Source: Tanypteryx hageni
Taxonomy: Eukaryota > Arthropoda > Insecta > Odonata > Petaluridae
Length of the DNA stretch: 64,000 bases
NCBI GenBank assembly: GCA_028673005.1
Contig: CM054116.1
Coordinates: 76,210,572-76,274,571 of the forward strand
Direction of reading: 5' to 3'
Every line of letters begins with the position of its first letter. Within the stretch, counting starts at the first letter, position 1. Below are positions 48,501 to 60,539 of this stretch, one piece after another. The notes below the pieces were generated by a model, which made no database searches, was not told the DNA's origin, and was given only the letters and a program-made list of their open reading frames with translations. The translations under genes were made by a program, and so were the position numbers.

Positions 48501-50997
48501 AGATTCTACAAATTATAGAATATAGGAATTTATCGCCTATGAGAAAGACGAACAGACGTCCTCTTTCTGAAGATGATGTCTTCTTTCACGCAAGTCCTGA
48601 CAACGATTAAGCATTCAACAAACAAAACAGAAATGTACTAGTACTGGTCTAAATAAGACAAACTGTGCTCGCTTACATCTGAGGTATACCCTCTGCATTA
48701 GGAACAATACGAAATGTAGAGGTATTGCAATCGCGATGAGTTTAGGATAGGAGATAGCCGGTAAATAGCTCTCCCCTGAATCCATCTTCTTATATAATTA
48801 AACGATAAAAGATGCTTACTTTTACACATGTGTAATTCAAAAAAGTAAATTGATAATGTTCGGATTGCTGTTGTTCAGATATATTTGGAGCCTCTACCAT
48901 CCCAGGTAAGAACACTGACCAAGTAAGAGATAATTGTTTCCCCTGTTCCTATTTTCCCCATCCACTTTTACATTTACCCTTGATCAGGATCGTGCTTACC
49001 ATGGGTGCAGTATCTACACCGCACACAGGCGGCACCTTCTAGGGAGCAACAGCGAGTAACGAAAACAGTAAATTGGAGCAATTTACTGAACCGCCAACCG
49101 AGCTAGAATTTTTTTACAAAAATGGTTTGATTTGGGTCAAGAAATTAACTATGAAATTCCACCAAACTTTATTTGAAAGTGACATGACCAGACGTCCTCT
49201 TTTTGAATATTTTGCCCTCTTTAAGATTTATAAAATCTGGTCACCTTATATATAACGTAGATGACATCAAAATTAATCAATATACTTAAATGCTACAATG
49301 ATTAAAAAGACGTTATTGCGAGTGACACCGAAAATATATTTTGAGTGCCACATAAATTGTCAAATTTCAGCTTATCGACTTTTGTATTTTCCTCAACAAT
49401 ATTTAATGAATGCCTCAAAATTAACTTTCTGTTCGCAGCGTAAATTATATGTTACAACATAATTTGGAAGGCTGTAGGTTGAGTACAACCCTCACCCATT
49501 TGTCATGAGTGTGCCTAGAAATTTTGGACAGCCGGTTACCACTCCCTCCCTTTTCCTTTTTCCCTCTCTCTCTCTTTAATGAAGGTCATCGGCTGCCGGT
49601 ACCTTTTGGAGGGAGATAGAATCTAAGTTTTTTCCCAAGTTTTGAAGACGTCCCTAAAAAGGAATGGGCCGTCTGTCTACCAATACCCTGTATACACGGT
49701 TTCTATCACTGTGTCTATGTTTGTTTGAGTTAAGGCTGAACAAAAACTTTCGTTATTAACAGTAGTGGGATAACAGTTTCCACGGAAAGTAATATTTCTT
49801 TAGCCTTACGGGATTGAACCCGTTTTGTAATGGCGGGCGGACTGCAGGAGGGCTTTTGAATACACACAACATTTTTCATTAAAATGTTTTAATAAAGATA
49901 TTTTTTGGATTCTATGTATACACAAGTTTAAAACTCTTAGTGCGTAGTGTAAAAATTATTATGATTTAGTTATCTGACAACTAAAATCTCTGATTTCAAA
50001 ATTTATAATTATGAATTAAACCCCAAAATAATTAAAATATAGATTTAAAAATTTTCACATTTTGTGTCAAATTTAAAAATGTTATTTCCTATCCCATAGA
50101 TCTGATATAATCTCTCGTTCATAGCAAAATCAACACCAAATCAAACAGAACCGCGCTAGAAGTAGGTCCCGTTAGGAAATCAAAACAATATAGAAGAATT
50201 TCTTCAGAAATTACATCATTATTTTTGCAAACAATGCATATGCAGAGGTAAAATCAGTAATTTTTTAAATTTTATGTTAATGTTATATGTACTTGTCTCT
50301 TATTATGGAATTTTACTTTTAAATTGACATTCTTTTGGGAAAAGTTCTACGTGCTGCAATTTCCTTGTAAAAACATATTTGAAATGCCACAATGTTTTAT
50401 TATAACTAATTTTATATTAAAATGAAGAAAAATATTAATCAAAGGCCTAAACCCTCTCCATTACGCCGTATATATGCCAAATAAAAGTTATGCATTCTCT
50501 TTTTCATGAAAATCAACGACGAAAGATGTAAGGGGAGAGTTATCCCTCTCTTTTAATATGGTTGCTTACAAAAAAGAAGGAAAGATTTAGAAGCGATACG
50601 TTGATCATAATGTCTGCTTATCAGCGGAACCAAAATCTAGAGAAGGAATCATCCTTATATTTAGGTTCTTAGAGATATTTCTCCTATTTTTCGTAAATAA
50701 ATAATTGAGAGAAATGTCGCAGAAAATCTTTTCGCCAATTCATTATTGATTATCTTTCCTTTGGTTTGCGCAATACAACCCGATATTTTGATATCCGACG
50801 ATACACTAACTGAAGGGAGAGTTATTTAAATATCGCAATTCCTGATGTAGCAGTCGCGCAATTCTGTATTAGAATTTTTCATTACCCCTTAAGGCTCGAT
50901 TTATAAATGTTAGTATTTAAAATTCTTATTTTAGCCATTTATGCGAAAATTATGCAATGTAAATTTCAACTTTGACACTAGGAAACCCTGTAGTTTG
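39541..50997. other. Long unannotated stretch
   Basis: No gene is supported here. Polypurine or polypyrimidine strips occur near 40200-40290, 43310-43390 and 47220-47560, and small GA or CT runs near 47038 and 49565. A CpG-rich zone spans 44930-45330. Near 48987 the sequence CAGGATCGTGCTTACCATGG, followed by GCACACAGGCGGCAC, resembles a hAT terminus without a visible partner. Near 49180-49245 GACCAGACGTCCTCTTTTTG and ATCTGGTCACC suggest another decayed repeat. Confidence 0.35.
44930..45330. promoter_or_regulatory. CpG-rich, GA-repeat region (speculative regulatory DNA)
   Basis: This zone is noticeably richer in CpG and G+C than its AT-rich surroundings. GCGGTCGCGCAGCGGTCAGC lies near 44970, GAGAGAGA runs on either side of 45195-45240, and a GGCGGCGGCGTCGAC block near 45253. 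GAGA-type runs and CpG density are common at insect promoters. No core promoter or adjoining exon could be identified, and the frame covering it on the minus strand has no recognisable domain. Confidence 0.2.
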
Positions 50998-51209
50998 CAG
51001 GGCGTCGAACCGAAATTTTTTCGCTCCTATTTTCGTTCCGGTTCACACAGGACAACAAATTTCGGTTCGGTTCCGGTTTTGCTCTATCAACCACCACTGA
51101 ACCGGTTCGAACCGGTTTTTTTCGCTCCGACTGAATTTTTTTGAGAAAATTTCAAGAATATTCCAAAATAATCTTTATTGATTATGTTATTTTTTATTTA
51201 AACCAAATA

Positions 51210-52056
51210 CAGTAAGATCCGAACCTCGGTAATCCGAAATTTAGGTTAATCCGAACAGGATGTAAAAAAATGGTCATAAGAATAAGTTTTATTTATTCAG
51301 TCGAAAATTGACAGAATACTTTAACTAACACATTTATAAATTAGTCGTTTTTTACAAAATCTTTTATTTTCTTCGGATAAAGTGTTGAACGACGAGAAGA
51401 GGCTGCAAAGCCCCAACAGTGCTTCATAAAAATCACATCTGTAGGCGTGGCTTTAATGTGCTGTTCTACGTACAGCAGAGCGCGTTCCAACGCTTCCAAT
51501 CACTCAGTGTGTGAGATTAATTCCGTTATAGCTTCGACTGAATCACTTTCATTCGAGTCAAAACAACGCATCATCAAATTTATTGAATTATGGCACTTTC
51601 GATGTGTGACGATTGCCGAGAGATTCAACACTAATTGTGGCACAAAATTGTTCAATTTTACTACGATTCTTTTTCCAGCCACTGATGTTTGCTTTTCCGA
51701 TACCAAACTCGAAGGCTAGTTTGGTCGCACTTACGCCTTGATCAATGCGTCTGAGCAATTCCAACTTATCTCTCAACAAACACGAACTGTGCTTACGCTT
51801 TTTGGACATTTCTACGGCGACGGTAATTTAAAACACTGGGAAAAGTCCTTCACTACATTACAAAGCTGTACGCTAAGACGGTAGAAACAGCACTGAGCAA
51901 TGAATACAGTAGTTTGCTGTGACCACTCGAGAGCGCGAGAATCTCCAACCCACCCCCTCCCCTCCCCCCGCTGTATTTTGTAAAACCCGGTTAAGAAAAT
52001 TCACTAATCCGAACATACCCGAGTCCCAATTAGTTCGGATTAGCGAGGCTGTACTG
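51210..52056 (-). mobile_element. Deleted pogo/Tigger (Jerky-like) element
   Basis: The ends CAGTAAGATCC...CCTCGGTAATCCGAA and the mirror of CAGTAC...CCTCGCTAATCCGAA lie next to TA on both sides (51208-51209 and 52057-52058), as expected for pogo-type insertions. The right-hand terminus keeps more of the family pattern. At 847 bp it is much shorter than an autonomous Tigger because most of the transposase is missing. It is nested within the hAT-like element. Confidence 0.85.
51341..51809 (-). pseudogene. Tigger/Jerky transposase remnant: CENP-B HTH joined to C-terminus
   Basis: From 51809 the minus strand encodes MSKKRKHSSCLLRDKLELLR and RIDQGVSATKLAFEFGIGK, the N-terminal CENP-B/pogo helix-turn-helix DNA-binding domain. 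It soon goes out of frame. A second frame (51706-51341) encodes the extreme C-terminus: DSNESDSVEAITELISH, an in-frame TGA, then LEALERALLYVEQH, ATPTDVIF and a final KKIKDFV before the stop at 51341. The DDE catalytic domain between them is absent. Such internally deleted copies can still bind DNA in principle, but with the frameshift only the first domain would be made. Confidence 0.82.
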
Positions 52057-53463
52057 TACGTCTTCACTATGGAATTAAAATTAAAAACTCCTAACCGTAA
52101 AATAATCCAGATGAGCACTCACACGTCAATAAGAAGAGAAAATGGAAAAAAAATAAAATGATATAAGTTCGCAGGACGATGTCGCAAGTGAAGAAGACAA
52201 AAATAGATATCCGCACGTAACATCCCGCAAGCGCCCCCTCCCACCATGTAACGAACAGTAAAAACATTGTATGAATTCCCTTCTTACATTTTTCGTTATC
52301 CAATTTGTAAACGGCTCTTTTATACGACTCCGTCTAATACTGTTCAATAGGAATTTAAAATTAATTTTGTTTCCTTTTTAGTGTAAAAACTATTAAAATT
52401 GTTATTTATTTTTTAGCCTCTAATTTGATGTAAAACCGTTGTTATTCTTTCAAAAGTCAATATTTATTTGATTTTACAATTTCCATATTCCAGATTCTAA
52501 TATAAACAGATACTCTCCTTATCATAATCAATTTACTACAACAGTACTCATGCACGTACTTGAACAGGTACAATAATATTAATTCACATTTGAATGTAGA
52601 ATGTAATTCATAGAGAGTTGTTCAAAGAAGAGCTACTTAACTATTTTTAAAATCAATAATTTAGATGTTAATGTTAAAAATACCGTACAATATGTAATTA
52701 CATACATTTTAATACGACGACAACTATGTACGTACAACAACATTTAACAGAAGTAAGAATACCTCAAAAGCACGACTGCAGAGCGATCCTTCCTGGATAA
52801 GTTTTAGAGAAAGACTACCAGAATATAAGGGTTCAATGTACGTATATGGAGAAGGGGTGAAAGTTTATGGGGACAATAACCTCCAACTTTAAGCAAAATC
52901 CAAGTTAAAAATCGTGAAACAATTTCACCCGGAAGACTCCACGGGGTAGGCTTAGGTGGAGGATACCAAGACGGTTAGCGGCTGTCTTCAAAGTACCACT
53001 AACAATAAGTTCCTTTCCACTACCCTCGTTTAACAGGGTTTTGGGAAACCTCATCAGGACGTATCCTTGACCCTCTCTCTATGTATTGAGATGCCCATGG
53101 ATCTTCCAACCGCTGAATCGACAGATATTATCACAAGATGCATCTCTCCAAAGGCTTAGGAGCATCCATTCTCAAGAAAACAATAGCCTTTGCCTCATTC
53201 GGTGATGAAAAGTGAGGCTTTCAAAAAAGACTCATATTAAAGCAAAAGGAAAACCCCTTCTTTCGCTCCCACTGTTTATGCGAACCGAAAAAATGGAACG
53301 AAATAAATAACGGTTTTCGGTTTCGGTTCGGGATCAGACAATTTTTTTTCAGTTCGGGTTCGGTTTCACTCCAGCTAAAATAACTGTTTTTTTCGGTTTT
53401 CGGTTCGGTTCCGGTTCGATGCGATGGTAGTTTGAGGCGTTACTTTGTGGAATTTATCCATCA

Positions 53464-53616
53464 TGGAGAATAAAAAAGTTAAATAAATAAATTTTGCATT
53501 TTCTTAAAACTTCACGATCATGGTTTCGCTACACAGCAGCATCATCTGGGTCGTGAAATTTTAAGAAAATAAAAAATTGTGGAAAAGTGCCAAGTATTTC
53601 GTTTGTTTATTCTCCA
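53464..53616. repeat. Inverted-repeat hairpin with hammerhead-like centre
   Basis: TGGAGAATAAA (53464-53474) mirrors TTTATTCTCCA (53606-53616). The inner parts ATTTTCTTAAAACTTCACGA (to 53517) and TCGTGAAATTTTAAGAAAAT (from 53551) also mirror each other. In the centre, minus strand, CAGATGA (53548-53542) is followed by a short GCT/AGC stem and GAAAC (53527-53523). The core is one base off the CTGANGA consensus. Probably a small foldback insertion; it lies 30 bp from the right end of the hAT-like element. Confidence 0.75.
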
Positions 53617-56600
53617 CTTGGAAAATCCTCCAGTTTTGAACAGATTAAAAATGCCTACTTCTCAGACAAATAATTGGGCAAATATTATTTATGTTCGGTT
53701 ACATAGAATAATAGTTTTTAGTGGTACATCTATCGATATTTCCACAAATGTTTCCAAGGTAATATTTTCAAAACCTCCCAGTAGACTGCCGATAAAATGT
53801 AAATTAAACACGCCGTAACGGTGACATTGATTAATTTGACATCGGAAATATAAATTACCGCGTAAAACGCGCGCTAAATGGATAGCATCTTAATTTATCC
53901 TCATTTTCAGCCAACGTAAAAACCTTCAGAGCAGGAACCTCAAAGCCAACCGAGATTCAACTTTCCCTTACCCTGGAACTAGGCGAGATCAATTTTTTCG
54001 GGGACCCGCAACCGACCGCCATACATCCGAGAAGGCAAAAAGTTGCGCTCCTTGAAATTTTCCATCACAAACCGTCGCTCCCATTCAGTCGCCTCCAGCC
54101 GTTTCATACGCCAAAAGACCTGAATGAAAACCTCCCTTCCCCTCGACCATCTTATCCATCGATCTCCATAGCATCCCTCACACACCTTATAATCTCTCTC
54201 CTTATTTTGATTGGAAGAGTTGAAGGACCCATTCTCCACACTCGCTTCCATTTTGAAGTCGTGAAATGTACGAGTCCCGCCCATTTGACCACCAACTCTC
54301 CCACCTCTCGCTCCCTTTCCACTCCTCGCTCCTCTCTCTCTCCTTTAAGTTGTGAGAGCCTTTCACTGTAGTCGTCCTCGGCAAGTTCTAAAGGAAAGGA
54401 GGACGAGGGAAGTGTAAAAAAGGGAAGGAGAGAAGAGAGAGACCGGAGCATGGAATGGGCGGACGCAATGGCTATCCCTCTCTCTCACCAACACTCTCTC
54501 GGACGTTCGGATGAAGACGTCTTCAGGCGGGACGAAGAAAGAGAAAGGGGATGGGTGGGAAGAAAGGGGATGAGACGGGATGAAAGGGTGTGAGGGGTAA
54601 AGAGATCCCGGTTCTGGCAAAGAGGAGGGCGGGGTAAAGAGGGGTTAGGAGGAAAAGGGCGTGGGTTGATTGATTTGACGGTGAAGAGGCGTAAGGTGAA
54701 GGGTACACGGAGGAGACGGATGAAAGGGGGGAGAGCAACAGGTCTCCAGAGAGGTAGCGGGGGAGTAGAGAGCGCGGGAGTGACATGTGGTCTATGCCCA
54801 GGCATGCCGTTCTTTCTATCGCATTCTACGGTATCCGTGCGTTCCGAGGGAAGAATAAAGTATTTATATTTCTAGCTAGCGAAGCCCTTCTCGAGCGCGG
54901 GACTGTCTCAGGGGCTGGCAAAGGAATCAAGTTATTCTCCGTTGGCGGACGTCGAGATTACAAGCGAATGGGAATAGAATCGAATTCTATTCGAGATTTT
55001 TTCTTCTGGCCCTTCAAGCGCATGTTTCGCTTCTTGCGTCATGATCGTAGCGCGGTAGGCTCTTTGGTATCTGCGTGATAGGATACCGCGGGATGTTATA
55101 AATGAAACGCCGAGAATTTGTAATTCCTCCATAAAAATATCAGCGATTGAAACTAGATATTTAGTTCCATTAACATTCAAGAAATTAATTAATTTTTAAA
55201 ATATTTTGTTTGGAGTTTTTTCTTCAATTATTTTCTCATTGCTTCAGAATACTAGGTTGTTATAAATTGTTGTTATTTATTAAGGATGTATTTCAATCCA
55301 TCAATTTTATACGATCAAAAAAGAATGTTAGGGAATGTATTATAATAAAGATGGAAATGGCTAATAAATTTTCTACCTAAATTCTACTAAGATTATTATA
55401 CTACATCTAAAATTAAAATCATAACTAATAACCGAGGGGGGACTAATATCTATTGATCATAACTTTTGGGTGGGTATTAATTACATCATTCGACTTATGA
55501 AGTTCTATAGCTTAAAAAAAATTAAAAGCAAAAAATGAAAATGCGGAATCCAAAATTTAAGGAACCTCTGAGTCATTGTTTATCCCTACTTCATCAATTG
55601 TTTATTTAAGGCTTCTAGTTTTTATATTTTGGGCACCACTTGACGGCGGCTTAGCTAAACGTGTGATGAAATGGTCTCCAATGAAGCCATATCGAGGGTT
55701 TGGGTCGAGAACATGACGTCATCTACCACAGAAGGCAATCGCTCATATCATCAGCCAACCATTCATCCGTTCCACGGTTTGAATAGCGTAAAAAAATCAG
55801 CAGATGATTTATATTAAGGGTGACTTTGGATAATTAATAATGATCATGAGGGGAGAAATGGGATGTGTTTTATTTGGAGGCTGATGTATTCAGGCAAGCG
55901 TAGCCACCAAGCAAAAGTTGGTAACGCAATCGATATTTTTGACGGTTGATTTCATCTTTTATTAAATAATGTATACTTTGCATGCGAATCCATTCAAATA
56001 TTTATTATTTCAGCTTTCAAGTGGTATCTTCCAATATTTTCCGAATATTACGAAGGATTACGGTCGATATCAATTTCAATGCCGATATTACACGCTTTCA
56101 GAGTGATAGAAATCCCACTTTTATCTATTGCGATATCGTTCAAGATATTTTCGTATGACATGCATATGCGCTATATTTTATAGAAGTACATTTAGAAATA
56201 ACTTCCCTTCCACTTATGCAAGACCCCCGTTAGTCACTGTAGAAAATATTAACGCTCCCCGAAAAGCATGCGCGAATACATATTCCCAAGTAAACTGAAT
56301 GTAAAAAACAGCAAAATAAAAAGATACGCCGACAAATTTTACATATGGATATCGTGACTTTTGCCTATATCATATCCTCTCGAATCATCGAGTGATGCCG
56401 CTAATTTATCATCCACCCTTTCTTTTTTTAATCCTTTCGATGATTCGGCGTTCCCTTTGAGCCGACAGCTGTTTTTCCCCCCGAATCTCGCTATCAAACT
56501 CGATCTCTGATTGATCGAATGGAAATCGTGGATGCGTCAGCGAGAGAGATGGCGAATCTCAAACGAACGGCCATCGCTCCCAGCTAAGGGATCGGAGATA

Positions 56601-56933
56601 TCCGATGCAATTTATCACGCGAGACAAAGAGTTTGGATTGTGCAATTTCAGGTGCTGAAATGTCAGTCGAAATAATAACGACTGTTGTTTCAAATTAAAA
56701 TTAATAGCGTCGAATCTTTCTTTTTTTTTAACCGACACGAGAAAAATGTGCTGTGAATTAATTACTTGAAAGTAGGTCTAAATGGGTTTACATTTTCGGA
56801 TAAATGTCAACTCAAACATTTTTTTACCTACTCGGCAATTGCACCGAATGGCTTTCCTAGGGCAAGTCCAATAAGGAAGAAGTTCATAGTTGGATTTCCT
56901 TGAATACATTATTTACAGTATTACCGTATTTAC
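53617..56933. other. Unannotated spacer
   Basis: Strand-biased G/A- or C/T-rich strips run from 54290 to 54780 and generate long but featureless frames. No gene supported. Confidence 0.35.
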
Positions 56934-57219
56934 CCAGCTATAAGACGAATCCCTCCCTGTATAGACCCTAATTTGTCGAAAAGTATGTTTGGAAGAAATT
57001 CTGAAGCTAATGAATTAAAATTTATTTATTTATTATTTAAATCTCTATAGATTGTCATCATAATGTGAAGTGCAAAGATAAATGTGATTTAAACCATGCA
57101 AGACCAGCCATAACTACTGGCACTATTTTTTAAATTCATTTATTACTTTGCTCGCGACTATTAAACCTTTGATTTAAAAAAAGCAGAAAAATCTCCATCA
57201 TATAGCCATGTAAATACGG
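56934..57219. mobile_element. Diverged relative of the CCGTATTTACC MITE
   Basis: CCGTATTTACCCAGCTATAAGACG at 56934 is partly mirrored by the sequence ending near 57219 (mirror form CCGTATTTACATGGCTATATGA). About 17 of 25 positions agree between the arms. The outer CCGTATTTACC and the AAGACGA landmark match the element at 10838-11544. TA precedes the left end. Confidence 0.55.
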
Positions 57220-58546
57220 GATTTGAAAAAAATATCATGTCATATGTAATGGAAACATTCAGCTCGCATTAACTTGTATCCGCGTTGAACGTGTCAAACA
57301 TTCAGAGCTTACAGACACTAAAGATAGCTACAGCTTCTCAGTTTCAATAGCATCGCTATATGCCACGGATATTTAGAGAGTCCATATTTTACGGATGAAC
57401 CTATTCCTTTCCGAAATCGGAAAGGAAAACAAATCAACCCCGTTTCAACGGGCTTTCGAAAGAAAAGCTCGCGTATTAGCGCGAATTTAGCCGGAGTGCC
57501 AAAATAATCATTCAAATAAGAGCCGGGCGGTAAAATGAACGAGACAGGATTTTTGGCAAGCGGCAAAAGAGTATTTTTATGACTATCATCTTACGCTTCT
57601 TTTCACTTTAAAAATTTTTTCTGCGTTATTTTCATTTCTGCGGCTATACGACATTCAAAATTTTTTTTCACTCACTAAGGCTATTTTTGCGCACCACATG
57701 GACCTCGCGCTAGAATTTTTTCAGTCTCCGGAAAGTATGCCGCGCGCAAATAAGCTTTGAGTAACCTTGGTAAAGCAAACATTTGCAATGGGGAAGGGGG
57801 AGCAGTTTTTTTGGGAATTCCTTGGAAAGGAATAAAGGATTTTGTATCCGAGAATTCTGCCACCTCCCTAGCACACAATACGCAAACTATATAGCGCACT
57901 GATCGTTCCTTGTATTTTTCTTCCTTTCACTTTCAACAAAAAGGAATAACTGTATCGTTTCTTTTTTAAACTTTCGCTTGGTTTGCTTTAATTATATTAT
58001 CGACGGGGTGAGAGCGTCAAAGTTTCGAAAATTTCTATTTTCCTACGTGTTATTTTCTCGCATTATGTCCTGATCACTTTTTATAGCTGGAGTACCCGGC
58101 GTTGTCCGGGACCATTTTAAGCCACCGCCAAGTGTATAAAATACTGGGAATATACTTCAATCATCGCTTAAGTTAATCTATCAGCATTGCTTCAGAAGCT
58201 TAATATTTTGCACTTGAAGGTGTTGCAAAGTGCGCTCGGACCCCTTCCTCAGTAGAACTTTTTTCTATTTTTTCTAAAATGCAATTTATTGAATACATAT
58301 AAAAATAATATTCTAATACATTTTATTATGAAGTTTTTAAACATATGAAATTATTCTGTCATAAATAACAATTTTCTTAACGAAAGATGGAAAACAGCAT
58401 TTATTGAATTAAGCACCACTCCAAACCTTTTTATCCCCCATATAGACTATATTACTTGCAGGGTAAAATTATATAGGTACCTATGCGTTTCGTGACGTTA
58501 TCTTCAAAGGTGTGGATTTGTATACCAGAAAACCAAATAGAATTTC

Positions 58547-58548
<2 letters not shown>
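57220..58548. other. Spacer with small palindromes
   Basis: TTCCTTTCCGA and TCGGAAAGGAA form an 11-bp stem at 57404-57427. GTACCCGGCGTTGTCCGGGA near 58092-58111 is a short GC palindrome of a kind often seen at repeat edges. No gene was recognised. Confidence 0.4.

Positions 58549-58607
<59 letters not shown>
58549..58607. repeat. (TA)n microsatellite
   Basis: Uninterrupted AT dinucleotides for 59 bases. Confidence 0.95.
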
Positions 58608-58612
<5 letters not shown>

Positions 58613-58803
58613 AAGGAAAAGAAAAGGTAGTGATGAGGGTGGCAACAAGGTGTTGAGGGAAGCCCAGCGGACACTTACCAAGTTGAGGACCAAGCTGGCA
58701 GGCTGCTGGGGGCGTCGAAGAGACACGTAAAACACACGAACACAAAAACACACGCAAGCTTATCGGGCCTATGCCCTTCTTCAGCGAAAGAGTAACGTAA
58801 AGG

Positions 58804-58805
<2 letters not shown>
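58608..58805 (-). mobile_element. 200-bp module between two (TA)n arrays
   Basis: A G+C-richer insert lies exactly between two TA arrays. On the minus strand it begins TCCCTTTACGTTACTCTTTC. At 58784-58759 it contains CTGAAGA, a GGGC/GCCC stem and GATAAG, a weaker version of the hammerhead-like hairpin at 38684. The placement suggests a retroelement tail inserted into a TA repeat that was duplicated or expanded. No coding remnant was recognised. Confidence 0.45.

Positions 58806-58869
<64 letters not shown>
58806..58869. repeat. (TA)n microsatellite
   Basis: Uninterrupted TA dinucleotides for 64 bases, downstream partner of the array at 58549. Confidence 0.95.
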
Positions 58870-58870
<1 letters not shown>

Positions 58871-60435
58871 ATAAATTTTAGAATAAAACTACAAAAGATA
58901 AAACTCGCTAAATCGCAGTTAATCGAAAATTATTTAAGCTATGATCGATTCATGACTCGAAACACCAAAATTAACACAAGAGAAAATAGTACACCATTAT
59001 TACTCATTAGATCTTAATGCTTTCTCCTCTAAATCCAATTGTCCGACTTTTTGGAATACGTAAAAAATTATTATCTTGTAAAAACATTCATCGAAAGGAT
59101 TTCACGCTGGTTAGTGAAAAACATGTTCATTGCCATTACGTAACCTACCGCAAATGACAAATCTTAAAATATTTACGTCCATCAGAACAATTCGCTTTCA
59201 TATGCGCGACGAACTCAAATAAAATTTTTACTAGATAGTGGCGAATCTTAAGGCGAATATAATAAATACGAACCACCCCGAGTTTAAACTCCATAAAAAT
59301 CTGACCCGAAAATTTGTTTGCGAAACGTCTATCGGCGAATTAGTAACGAGTGCTTTTCTCAACTTTCTTTTGCCGCAATAGCAAAGAGCAAACTGAGGAC
59401 CGATAATTACATGTTAGCCTCAGAAGGGAAACGAAATGTTTCGAGCGAGTAGCATTTTCTGTTTTGAAAACGACCAGACTTTGTGTAATATGTCATGGAC
59501 ATTAGATGACCCCACTTGTCAATAAATTTCAAGATTATGCGAGGAACATCCACTTTTACCTTTAAAAATGTTTTAAGGTCTAACACTCACCCTAAAACGA
59601 ATCTCTTGGTTAATCTGCTAAGAGACCTCGTCAATTATAGAAAGAAACCACTTATTCCTCCGTTAAAAATTGAAATTTTCGGCTTCGCCCACCTGAATAG
59701 TTTAGCTAAACCCCAAATTTACGCGCAAGGTAGGACAAGAAGAGTGACACCATCACATTTTCGTGAAATAAGAGCCGCTAAAAATACTGTAACAGCTTTA
59801 ACATACCTAATGCTTCCCACAGAAATTAAGAAAACCGCTCGTCTGAACACGCGAATATTAATCTCAGAATAAGTAGGGAGCTCTCCGTCGGGGATATATT
59901 TACTCCACCCATACATCTCTTAAGCAGCTAACCCAAATGACTAATCGAGACGTTCATATCTCACGACTTTTCCCTCTTTTTATTCCTATTCATTTTTCCA
60001 ATGTTTATTTGCCTTGATCGTTTTTCTTCTCCCTCCCTCTCTCTCTCTCTCTCTCTCACTCCCTCTCCCACACTCTCTATCCTCAATGACCCGATTTTTT
60101 CAGTCCGTCCTAGAGCAAACATACACGCACGCATCGCACTCGCCCCGACATTGGCACACACACACACATGCAGGTTCTCTTTTGCACGCACTCGTTCGAT
60201 CGTGACGTGCGTCCCCGTCGTCTGCTGGCGGACTTTTTTCTCTCCGCCCCTTCCACGCCTACTCCCTCCTGCTAGCTCTTTCTTTCAGTCCCTGTCGCTG
60301 GAGAGCGTGGGAAGACGAAGGAAGCTATATGATCTACGCACGCACACGCACAGTCCGACATCTTTTTTCCAACGTGTCTTTCCGAGCGATTTTCTTCGAA
60401 GGTGGTGGAAAATACAAATTGCTGTAGTGAGTTTG
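58870..60435. other. Spacer with CT and CA repeats
   Basis: (CT)n at about 60037-60057 and a CACACACACA run near 60157-60168. The frame at 59516-59872 has no recognisable domain and is not called. Nothing else is supported. Confidence 0.35.
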
Positions 60436-60539
60436 CAGTTAAAGAAATAAAAAAATCCTTGAAATCAAATTCCTAAACCGTACGGTTACGTACGATTTAG
60501 GAGTTTGTTTTAAAGATTTTTCTTTAATTTCTTTAACTG
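60436..60539. repeat. Long hairpin (about 50-bp arms, 4-base loop)
   Basis: The arms 60436-60484 and 60489-60539 pair over almost their whole length, from CAGTTAAAGAAAT / ATTTCTTTAACTG at the base to CGTACG-GTTA-CGTACG at the tip, with a few small bulges. The size (104 bases) overlaps that of microRNA precursors, but the tight four-base loop and A/T-rich arms fit a small snap-back MITE better. Confidence 0.8.

Larger units (their letters stand above)
50998..53426. mobile_element. 2.4-kb hAT-like element with CGGTTCGGTT termini
   Basis: The left end CAGGGCGTCGAACCG (50998) and right end (mirror of CATCGCATCGAACCG, ending 53426) match at 12 of 15 positions. The same 8 bp, GTAGTTTG, flanks both sides at 50990-50997 and 53427-53434, which is the hAT target duplication. 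Both termini are filled with short CGGTTCGGTT/AACCGGTT and TTTTTTCGCTCC motifs for about 150 bp. No transposase frame is recognisable in the roughly 1.6 kb of its own interior. A Tigger-like element is inserted at 51210-52056. Confidence 0.86.

Noticed and set aside
49799..49845. tRNA-like B box (ACGGGTTCAATCCC on the minus strand)
   Set aside because: No A box or cloverleaf could be built around it.
59516..59872. 118-aa plus-strand frame
   Set aside because: Less repetitive than the others, but no motif, neighbour or signal supports it as an exon.
60001..60450. 149-aa plus-strand frame
   Set aside because: Starts in a (CT)n run and passes through CA repeats; compositional.
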